The position numbers and the translations under genes were made by a program. The notes beneath the pieces are model-generated. The model was not told the origin of the DNA and ran no database searches. It saw only the letters and a program-made list of their open reading frames with translations. From NCBI GenBank assembly GCA_947458745.1, contig CANGYQ010000002.1:1-64000 (forward strand): a DNA stretch of 64,000 bases, in the 5' to 3' direction. Every line of letters starts with the position of its first letter. Within the stretch, counting starts at the first letter, position 1. This stretch comes from Bryobacteraceae bacterium. GTDB taxonomy: Bacteria; Acidobacteriota; Terriglobia; Bryobacterales; Bryobacteraceae. This document shows, piece by piece, positions 57,492 through 64,000 of this stretch.

Positions 57492-59510
57492 ATGCGTCTC
57501 GCGTTTTTCTCTCCGCTGCCGCCGTCCAAGAGCGGGATCGCCGATTACTCGGCGGCGCTGCTGGGTCCGCTGGCCAAGCAAGCCCAAGTGGACGTCTTCC
57601 GGGAGGCACCCGGTGCGTTTGATCCGTCGCAGTATGACGCCATCGTTTACCAGTTGGGCAACAATCCGGATCACAGCTTCGTCTACGACTACGCACTGAA
57701 GCATCCCGGCACGGTGGTGATGCATGAGGCGAATCTGCACCACTTGATCGCCGACCGCACGATTCGCGCGGGCAACTGGGATGGCTACCTGAATGAGCTG
57801 GCTTTTGATGGCGGAGAGCGCGCCCGGCGTTTTGGGGAGCGTGTGCGGAAGCTGGAAGTGGGGCCGGACTACGAAGGAGTGCCCATGCTGCGGCGCGTGC
57901 TGGCGGCCTCCACGGGCGCGATCGCGCATAGCCGGTTTGTAGCCCGTGAGCTGGCGGCCCAGGGCTTCACAGGGCGCACGGCGGTGATCCCACACGGCGT
58001 CTGGCTGCCGGAGATTGACCGGCTGGGTTACCGCCACAAGCTGGGCGTTGAGGTGAAGACGCCGCTGATCGGCACCTTTGGCCACTTGAAGCCGTACAAG
58101 CGGATCGCGGAATCGCTGCGCGCGTTCCGGCGGCTGGTGCAGTTGATCCCCGAGGCCAAGTTCATCCTGGTGGGTGAGCCGCACCCGGAACTGCGCCTGG
58201 ATGATCTGGTGGTGCGGCTGGGCCTGGAAGCGCACGTGCGCCACATCGGCTACGCACCGATTGACGACTTTACCGGCTATCTGGCGGCGTGCGACATCGT
58301 GCTGAACCTGCGGTACCCGACGGTGGGGGAAACCTCGGGCACGTTGCACCGGTCCTTGGGGTTGGGCCGGGCGGTGATGGTGAGCGATGTGGGGGCATTT
58401 AGCGAATACCCGGACGACATCTGCCTGAAAGTGCCGGTGGGAGCGGGCGAAGAAGATCTGATCTTTGAGTATCTGAACCTGCTGTGTTCGCAACCGACGC
58501 TGGCGCGGGGCATGGGCGAGCGGGCTCGGGCGTGGGTGGAACGGGAATGTCCTTGGGATGTGGTGGCGGGGAGATATCTCGGGTTCCTGCAGGGCGACTC
58601 GCGGGATGAGTATGTGGCGGAAGCACCGGCAGTCACCGGAGACCCCGGCGGGACTGAAGTCCCGCTGCAGGCTGAAGCCCGCGCCACCATGGCGCACGAG
58701 CCAACTGAGCCGACCGCGGTGCCAGTGCCGGTGAGCGCCATCACCGCTTGGACCAATCCGCAGCCGGAGGTGGCCGCCTACGTGGATACGCATCTCACCC
58801 GCTTTCAGCGCACGCTGGAACTGACGCCGCCCGGTGGGCCGGATGATCACGTGCTGGAGATGGGTGCCTACATGATGATCACGGCGGCGCTGAAGTATCA
58901 GCTGGGCTACGGGCATGTGCGGGGTTGTTATTACGGGACGCCGGGCCACGTGGACGTGAAGACGGTGGAATCCGACGATGGTCGCAGCTTCACGTGTGAG
59001 ATCGATCACTTTGATGCGGAGAAGCATGTCTTCCCTTACCCGGATGGCCACTTTTCCACCGTGCTGTGCTGTGAGCTGATTGAGCATTTGCCGAGTGACC
59101 CGATGCACACGATGGCGGAGATCAACCGCGTGCTGAAGCCGGGCGGGCACTTGATCTTGACCACGCCCAACATCGCTTCGCTGCGCTCCATTGCCGCCAT
59201 GCTGAACGGGTATCACCCGGCGCTGTTTCCGGCTTATCTGCACCCTGCCGCGACGGAGAAGGGCGAAGCGCGCCATCATCGCGAGTACACGGCCAAAGAG
59301 GTCTACCTGCTGTTCCACTACGCCGGGTTCGACATCACCACGATCGATTCTGGCCCCTTCAAGGAGCAGCCCCGGCCGGAACTGGCCTGGGTGACGCATC
59401 TGCTGGAGCAGTATGGCTTCCCGCAAGATCTGCGCGGCGAGGGCGTGTACTGCGTCGGCAAAAAGGCCGGCCCGGTGCGGGACCGTTATCCCGGCTGGCT
59501 CTACTCATGA
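57492..59510 (+). CDS. Glycosyltransferase-methyltransferase fusion protein
   Basis: A 672-residue two-domain protein. Residues 1 to about 370 are a GT4 domain (RLAFFSPLPPSKSGIADYSA, HGVWLPEIDRLG, IGTFGHLKPYKRIAE, VVLNL-like core and GETSGTLHRSLGLGRAVMVSD). Residues about 430-672 are a class I SAM methyltransferase with a weak motif I (VLEMGAYMMI) and clear later motifs (VLCCELIEHLPSD, EINRVLKPGGHLILTTPN). The linker at about residues 380-400 is encoded by a double palindrome of REP type, described separately. The likely task is to add and then O-methylate a sugar, perhaps capping the chain. The ATG at 57492 is chosen; it overlaps the permease start at its end. Confidence 0.88.
   Translation: MRLAFFSPLPPSKSGIADYSAALLGPLAKQAQVDVFREAPGAFDPSQYDAIVYQLGNNPDHSFVYDYALKHPGTVVMHEANLHHLIADRTIRAGNWDGYLNELAFDGGERARRFGERVRKLEVGPDYEGVPMLRRVLAASTGAIAHSRFVARELAAQGFTGRTAVIPHGVWLPEIDRLGYRHKLGVEVKTPLIGTFGHLKPYKRIAESLRAFRRLVQLIPEAKFILVGEPHPELRLDDLVVRLGLEAHVRHIGYAPIDDFTGYLAACDIVLNLRYPTVGETSGTLHRSLGLGRAVMVSDVGAFSEYPDDICLKVPVGAGEEDLIFEYLNLLCSQPTLARGMGERARAWVERECPWDVVAGRYLGFLQGDSRDEYVAEAPAVTGDPGGTEVPLQAEARATMAHEPTEPTAVPVPVSAITAWTNPQPEVAAYVDTHLTRFQRTLELTPPGGPDDHVLEMGAYMMITAALKYQLGYGHVRGCYYGTPGHVDVKTVESDDGRSFTCEIDHFDAEKHVFPYPDGHFSTVLCCELIEHLPSDPMHTMAEINRVLKPGGHLILTTPNIASLRSIAAMLNGYHPALFPAYLHPAATEKGEARHHREYTAKEVYLLFHYAGFDITTIDSGPFKEQPRPELAWVTHLLEQYGFPQDLRGEGVYCVGKKAGPVRDRYPGWLYS
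58648..58682. repeat. REP-like double palindrome inside a coding region
   Basis: GCGGGACT-GA-AGTCCCGC is a perfect 18-base inverted repeat. One base later GCAGGCT-GA-AGCCCGC follows, with one mismatch between its arms. The two share the layout GC-G-GGCT-GA-AGCC-GC. Such elements are normally intergenic in this lineage, as I recall; here it is read in frame as PGGTEVPLQAEARA. Confidence 0.7.
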
Positions 59511-60355
59511 TCCCCGCGCCCGCTTCCGCACCGCCTCCGGTGACGGTGACCGAACCGGCGGTGTCGCGGTGGCTGAAGCAAGTGTGGCCGCATCGTGGCC
59601 TGACATTTGCGCTCACCCGGCGCGACATTGAAGCCCGGTATCGCGGCAGCTTTGGCGGTGGCCTGTGGACCTTCCTGCATCCGCTGCTGCTGATGCTGAC
59701 TTACTACTTTGTGTTCGGGCTGGTACTGCAATCGCGGTTTCCGGGGGACCCTTCGCGCGAAGGCTTTGTGCTCTACTTTCTGGCCGGGATGTTGCCGTGG
59801 CTTTCCATGTCAGAAACCTGGGTCCGTTCGCCAGCGCTGATTCCAGAGCACGCCACGCTGATCAAGAAAGTGATCTTCCCGGTGGAGATTCTGCCGCTGG
59901 TACGGACGCTGGCGGCGCTGGTGACCCAAGCGGCGGGTCTGGTGATCTTTCTCGCCCTGCTGCTGATCACCCGGGGCAGCATCCCCAGCTCCGCGCTGTG
60001 GCTGCCGGTGCTGATTGTGCCGCAGCTGATGCTTACGCTGGGTGTCAGCTACATCCTCGCGGCACTCGGCGCGTTTGTGCGGGACCTGGCGCAGGTGATG
60101 GGTTTCCTGCTGACGCTGGTGTTTTTTCTGACGCCCATCTGCTACCCCGACGCTTCCCTGCCCGCGTTCGCGTTGCCGGTGCTCGGCAAGAATCCGGTGT
60201 ACGTGCTAGTGCGCGGCTACCGGGCGGTGCTGCTGGAAGGCCACGCGCCGGAGTTTGCGGCGTTGTGGAAGCTGTGGCTGCTGTCAGCGGTGGTTTTGAT
60301 CGTCGGACGAAAGTGGTTCCACTCGCTGCGCCGCAGCTTTGCTGACTTACTGTAA
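59507..60355 (+). CDS. ABC-2 type polysaccharide export permease (Wzm-like)
   Basis: A 282-residue permease with six hydrophobic segments. The start LKQVWPHRGLTFALTRRDIEARYRGS in parts, then GGLWTFLHPLLLMLTYYFVFG and the later FFLTPICYPDAS loop are typical of O-antigen/teichoic-type exporters. It begins with an ATGA overlap at the end of the fusion gene and closes the operon. The ATP-binding partner (Wzt type), usually the next gene, is not in the window: GreB follows instead. The ATPase must be upstream of the operon, elsewhere, or shared. Confidence 0.92.
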   Translation: MIPAPASAPPPVTVTEPAVSRWLKQVWPHRGLTFALTRRDIEARYRGSFGGGLWTFLHPLLLMLTYYFVFGLVLQSRFPGDPSREGFVLYFLAGMLPWLSMSETWVRSPALIPEHATLIKKVIFPVEILPLVRTLAALVTQAAGLVIFLALLLITRGSIPSSALWLPVLIVPQLMLTLGVSYILAALGAFVRDLAQVMGFLLTLVFFLTPICYPDASLPAFALPVLGKNPVYVLVRGYRAVLLEGHAPEFAALWKLWLLSAVVLIVGRKWFHSLRRSFADLL

Positions 60356-60405
60356 CGTTGGGTGGTGGCAAGGTGACCTGGCCCCCACGATCAGATCGAC
60401 TAGAA

Positions 60406-61029
60406 ATGCGAAAAGGCTTTACTAGAAAACCAACTCCGGACCCACCGCTACAAGGCCCGAACTACATTACTCCAGGGGGCCTGCAACGCCTCAAAGACGA
60501 GTACCAGTTCCTGAAGACCCGCGAACGTCCGGCTGTTACGGAGGTGGTAACGTGGGCGGCCAGCAACGGCGACCGCAGCGAAAACGCCGACTATCAGTAC
60601 GGCAAGAGGCGGCTACGCCAGATCGATTCGCGGCTTCGTTTTTTGCTGAAGCGCATCGAAGCAGCGGAAGTGGTGGACCCGGAAGCTCCGAGAAAGGGCG
60701 TCGCGGCGACAAAGGCATATTTTGGAGCCACTGTGCGTTATGAAGATCATGAGGGAACGGAGCGAGTGGTGAGTATCGTTGGCGCCGACGAGGTTGATCT
60801 CGATCGCAGGCACATTAGTTGGGTATCCCCGCTGGGACGCGCGTTGATGAAGGCAGCAGCAGGCGACGACGTCGATCTCCACGCACCGGGTGGCACGGTG
60901 CGCTTGACCGTGCTGGAGGTTAGTTACGAGCGCATTTCAGTCGAACCCTTCCGCATACCACCTGGATCCGAAGCATTGGCTAAAGGGCGCCTACCGCGCA
61001 GGGGAGATTCACCGGAGGAGAGTTCGTGA
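60406..61029 (+). CDS. greB: Transcript cleavage factor GreB
   Basis: A 207-residue GreA/GreB family protein. The coiled-coil tip is NYITPGGLQRLKDEYQFL, and NGDRSENADYQYGKRRLRQID is the GreB-type acidic/basic patch. The C-terminal FKBP-like domain follows (YFGATVRYEDHEGTERVV, WVSPLGRALMKAAAGDDVDL). It rescues backtracked RNA polymerase by stimulating cleavage of the transcript. It has a longer tail (about 30 residues, SVEPFRIPPGSEALAKG) than usual. The ATG is preferred over a TTG at 60358. Its codon use is slightly less GC-biased than its neighbours. Confidence 0.9.
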   Translation: MRKGFTRKPTPDPPLQGPNYITPGGLQRLKDEYQFLKTRERPAVTEVVTWAASNGDRSENADYQYGKRRLRQIDSRLRFLLKRIEAAEVVDPEAPRKGVAATKAYFGATVRYEDHEGTERVVSIVGADEVDLDRRHISWVSPLGRALMKAAAGDDVDLHAPGGTVRLTVLEVSYERISVEPFRIPPGSEALAKGRLPRRGDSPEESS

Positions 61030-61184
61030 CCCGCCCGATGCGCATGCCCCCGATGGCGTCAATGCAAACTGTGAACTGGCGAGTTCGAGCGCAGCGTCAA
61101 TGGACAGCCTCCGACAACACGAGCTCCGGGTTCTAGCTTGGCGCTGGTGTGTCATGCACCCCGTTTACGCCATCATGGAGGTAG

Positions 61185-63875
61185 ATGGCCCAGCACTACA
61201 TGTTGTCGGAGCGGCATCCGCTCGATGTCTTCTTTTCGCCGCGGAATATCGCGGTGATCGGGGCCACGGAACGACCGCACAGCGTGGGCCGGGCCTGCAT
61301 GGAGAACCTGCTGGCGGGAGGGTTTGAAGGCAAGATCTACCCGGTGAACCCGACGCGGCCCGCGATCCTGGGGGTCCCGGCGTTTTCGAGCGTGGCGGAC
61401 TTGCCGCCGGCGGTGGACTTGGCCGTCATCATCACACCACCGGCCACCATTCCGGGCCTGATCCGCGAATGTGGGGCTAAAGGCATCCGGGGCGCGGTGG
61501 TGATCTCGGCCGGCTTTAAGGAGATTGGCCCGGAGGGCGCGGAGCTGGAGCGGCAACTGCTGGCCGAAGCACGGGCGGCTGGTGTGCGCGTCGTGGGGCC
61601 CAACTGCCTGGGCCTGATGTCACCGTCCACCGGCGTCAACGCCACCTTTGCGCAGGCCATGGCCCGCCCGGGCAACATCGCCTTCATTTCGCAATCGGGC
61701 GCGATGTGCACGGCGGTGCTGGACTGGAGTTTCCAGGAACTGGTCGGCTTTAGCGCGTTTGTGTCGACCGGCTCCATGCTCGATATCGGTTGGGGCGACT
61801 TGATCGATTACCTGGGCCAGGACGACCGGACGCGCGCCATCTTGATCTACATGGAATCGATCGGCGATGCGCGGCAGTTTCTTTCAGCGGCGCGCGAGGT
61901 GGCATTGACCAAGCCGATCATCGTGATCAAGGCGGGGCGCACGGCGCAGGGAGGCCAGGCGGCGGCTTCGCATACGGGCTCGTTGACGGGCTCTGATGAT
62001 GTGCTGGATGCGGCGTTCCGGCGCTCCGGGGTGCTGCGTGTGGAAAGCATTGCGGAGCTGTTCTACATGGCGGAAGTGCTGGCCAAGCAGCCGCGGCCGT
62101 CGGGTCCGCACTTGACGATTCTGACCAACGCCGGTGGTCCGGCGGTGCTGGCGACGGATGCGCTGATTTCAGCCGGTGGGCTGCTAACGGAGCTGACGCC
62201 TGACACGATCACGGCGCTGAACCAGGTGTGTCCGCCGACGTGGAGCCATCACAATCCGATCGACATCATTGGCGATGCGGACCCGGAGCGCTACGCCAAG
62301 TCGCTGGCCATTGCCGCGCAGGACCCCAATAGCGATGGGCTGCTGGTGATCCTGACGCCGCAGGCGATGACTTCGCCCACCGAGATCGCCGAGCAGTTGA
62401 AGCCGCTCGCGAAGCTGTCCCACCAAGGCCGAGCCAAGCCCGTGCTGGCGAGTTGGATGGGCGGGCCGATTGTCGAGGCGGGCGAGAAGATCCTAAACGA
62501 AGCGGGCATCCCGACGTTCCGCTATCCCGATACGGCGGCGCGCATGTTTGAGTACATGTGGCGCTACACGGACAATCTGCGCGGCCTTTATGAGACGCCC
62601 GCCTACACGGAGATGGACGCCGATACGCAGATTGCGCGGTCGATTATCGATACGGCGCGGGCGACGGGGCGGCGCATTTTGACCGAGCACGAATCGAAGC
62701 AGATTCTGGCGGCTTACGGCATTCCGGTGACGGCCACGGCGATCGCGACGACGGCGGAGGACGCGGTGGCAGCAGCGGAAGCGATGGGCTATCCCGTGGT
62801 CCTGAAGCTGCATTCGCTCACCATCACGCACAAGACCGATGTGGGCGGCGTGCAGCTGAATCTGCGCGAGGCAGCAGCGGTGCGGGAGGCCTTTGCGCGC
62901 ATTGAAGCAGGCGTTCCGGCGGCGGCTTTTCAGGGTGTCAATGTGCAGCCGATGGAAAAGCTGGACGGCTATGAACTGATCCTGGGCTCATCCATCGACC
63001 CGCAGTTCGGCCCGGTGCTGCTGTTCGGCGCAGGCGGGGTGATGGTGGAGGTGTTCGAAGATCGCGCGCTGGCTCTGCCGCCGCTGAACACGACGTTGGC
63101 CCGGCGCATGATGGAGGAAACCAAGATCTTGAAAGCGCTGAAAGGCATTCGGGGCCGCGCGCCGGTTGACCTGGAAGAGCTGGCGCAGCTGATGGTCCGG
63201 TTCTCGCAACTGGTGCTGGAGCAGCGCTGGATTTCAGAGATCGATATCAATCCGCTGCTGGCTTCGCCCACGCGGCTGCTGGCTCTCGATGCGCGCATCG
63301 TGCTGCATGAACAGTTGCCGAAGGTCCGGTCAGCGATCCGGCCGTATCCGCAGCAGTATGTGGGGGACTGGTTGGCCCGGGATGCAAGCGAAGTGCGGTT
63401 CCGGCCGATTCGACCGGAGGATGAACCGGCGATGGTGGTGTTCCATGAGAGCTTGTCAGACCGCTCCATTTACCTGCGCTACTTCCAGTTCATGAAGCTG
63501 TCGCAGCGCGTCGCGCATGAGCGGCTGACCCGCATCTGCTTCAACGATTACGACCGCGAGATCGCGCTGGTGGCGGAGCAGGACGGGGCGATCCTGGGCG
63601 TGGGCCGCTTGAAGCGGGTGCCGGGCTATGAGCAAGAGGTGGAGTTGGGCCTGCTGATCAATGACCGGGCGCAAGGGAAGGGCCTAGGAACGGAGATGAT
63701 GCGCCGGCTGGTGGAGGTGGCACGGCAAGAGGGCGCAGTGGCCATCACGGCGGATGTCCATTCAGAGAACTCGCGGATGCTGAAGATCATCCGAGGGTTC
63801 GGTTTCCACGTGACACAGCCGGACCCGGGGGATCCGGTGTTTAGTGGGCGGTTGGATTTGGGGAGCGGAAGGTAG
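61185..63875 (+). CDS. Acyl-CoA synthetase (ADP-forming type) fused to GNAT acetyltransferase
   Basis: An 896-residue protein. Residues about 10-140 are a CoA-binding domain ([17 protein letters not shown]). About 150-460 is the succinyl-CoA-ligase-like part ([49 protein letters not shown] with the candidate phospho-His). About 480-700 is an ATP-grasp domain ([44 protein letters not shown]). About 735-880 is a GNAT domain ([40 protein letters not shown]). Pat-type relatives acetylate acetyl-CoA synthetase in response to cAMP or metabolite levels. Because the His is kept, the ligase half could be active, unlike in Salmonella Pat. GGAGG stands three bases before the ATG. Confidence 0.92.
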   Translation: MAQHYMLSERHPLDVFFSPRNIAVIGATERPHSVGRACMENLLAGGFEGKIYPVNPTRPAILGVPAFSSVADLPPAVDLAVIITPPATIPGLIRECGAKGIRGAVVISAGFKEIGPEGAELERQLLAEARAAGVRVVGPNCLGLMSPSTGVNATFAQAMARPGNIAFISQSGAMCTAVLDWSFQELVGFSAFVSTGSMLDIGWGDLIDYLGQDDRTRAILIYMESIGDARQFLSAAREVALTKPIIVIKAGRTAQGGQAAASHTGSLTGSDDVLDAAFRRSGVLRVESIAELFYMAEVLAKQPRPSGPHLTILTNAGGPAVLATDALISAGGLLTELTPDTITALNQVCPPTWSHHNPIDIIGDADPERYAKSLAIAAQDPNSDGLLVILTPQAMTSPTEIAEQLKPLAKLSHQGRAKPVLASWMGGPIVEAGEKILNEAGIPTFRYPDTAARMFEYMWRYTDNLRGLYETPAYTEMDADTQIARSIIDTARATGRRILTEHESKQILAAYGIPVTATAIATTAEDAVAAAEAMGYPVVLKLHSLTITHKTDVGGVQLNLREAAAVREAFARIEAGVPAAAFQGVNVQPMEKLDGYELILGSSIDPQFGPVLLFGAGGVMVEVFEDRALALPPLNTTLARRMMEETKILKALKGIRGRAPVDLEELAQLMVRFSQLVLEQRWISEIDINPLLASPTRLLALDARIVLHEQLPKVRSAIRPYPQQYVGDWLARDASEVRFRPIRPEDEPAMVVFHESLSDRSIYLRYFQFMKLSQRVAHERLTRICFNDYDREIALVAEQDGAILGVGRLKRVPGYEQEVELGLLINDRAQGKGLGTEMMRRLVEVARQEGAVAITADVHSENSRMLKIIRGFGFHVTQPDPGDPVFSGRLDLGSGR

Positions 63876-63914
63876 GCTTCTGGCCACACGCGTCGAGTGC
63901 CCACATGCGGTCAC

Positions 63915-64000
63915 TTATTGAGTGGCGGGTAGGCCGACGATGATGAGAACCGGGTAGTCCTGCTTGCGGCAGCCGGTCACCACGGGCATGGCCGCCCCGG
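63915..64000 (-). CDS. C-terminal end of a minus-strand gene (partial)
   Basis: The minus strand is open from the window edge to a TAA at 63915. The last 27 residues read GAAMPVVTGCRKQDYPVLII and end VGLPATQ. The sequence is protein-like and the gene would be convergent with the fusion gene, but 27 residues are too few to name a family. Confidence 0.4.
   Translation of the reverse strand, partial: GAAMPVVTGCRKQDYPVLIIVGLPATQ

Noticed and set aside
57459-59426. Minus-strand open frame of 655 residues
   Set aside because: It is antisense to the glycosyltransferase-methyltransferase fusion; its His/Arg-rich translation has no recognisable fold. High GC content produces such long shadow frames.
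1-64000. CRISPR arrays, integrases, transposases, prophage or toxin-antitoxin genes
   Set aside because: None seen on either strand; no regularly spaced repeats and no recognisable mobile-element protein motifs.

Overview
The window is a GC-rich chromosomal segment that most resembles an acidobacterium of the Solibacter/Bryobacteraceae type. The main clues are a cyclophilin ending in the TIGR03437 domain (first described from Solibacter), Oar-like TonB-dependent receptors, a DUF1549/DUF1553 plus DUF1501 gene pair, exported enolase-superfamily enzymes, and dispersed intergenic hairpin repeats of the GAGCCGCGACCG type. I see no rRNA, tRNA, CRISPR array, insertion sequence or phage gene. Most of the segment reads as stable chromosome made of short operons.

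Layout. 1-6245: the end of a ligase-associated repair cluster (ATP-dependent DNA ligase, Lhr-type DEXH helicase, PdeM phosphoesterase), then on the other strand an iron-sulfur photolyase followed by an SDR that lacks the catalytic tyrosine. 6235-11850: an FKBP-DinB fusion, a cyclophilin with a TIGR03437 tail, pirin behind a perfect CRP-like palindrome, an SMP-30 lactonase and a DUF4159 protein. 11966-17089: a 1059-residue protein of unknown family, converging on an exosortase E/CPBP-protease fusion whose 52-residue VPEID-CTERM substrate lies just upstream. 17290-28892: two exported enolase-superfamily enzymes, a GNAT, a large TonB-type receptor, RsgA behind a structured leader, MtgA, an HgsAT-like acyltransferase and a two-gene chromate transporter. 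28939-41885: HDOD protein, ABC exporter pair, a three-gene DUF1501/DUF1549/membrane-protein operon, cyclophilin, an SGNH-like/MBOAT acylation pair and an M20 peptidase. 41936-46901: TldD/PmbA, a lipoprotein, a receiver domain joined to a secreted domain, and DUF167. 47043-53578: SDR, Hsp70-like ATPase, PiT/DUF47 phosphate uptake, TtcA and a serine hydrolase. 53651-60355: a tightly overlapping glycan operon with three glycosyltransferases, DUF3108, a glycosyltransferase-methyltransferase fusion and an ABC-2 export permease. The window ends with GreB, an acyl-CoA synthetase/GNAT fusion and the tail of a minus-strand gene.

Themes. Many transcription units seem to be leaderless: a TAnnnT hexamer ends 5-9 bases before the start codon of at least eight genes, several of them with TTG or GTG starts. 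Genes within operons overlap by ATGA, GTGA or TAATG junctions. Cell-envelope functions dominate (sorting, glycan export, O-acylation, peptidoglycan synthesis, TonB uptake).

The strongest candidates for little-described biology are the exosortase E/VPEID-CTERM unit, whose substrate has almost no mature sequence; the REP-like double palindrome translated as the linker of the glycosyltransferase-methyltransferase fusion; the receiver/secreted-protein fusion; and the 1059-residue orphan protein. All family assignments come from reading motifs by eye. No database search was run.
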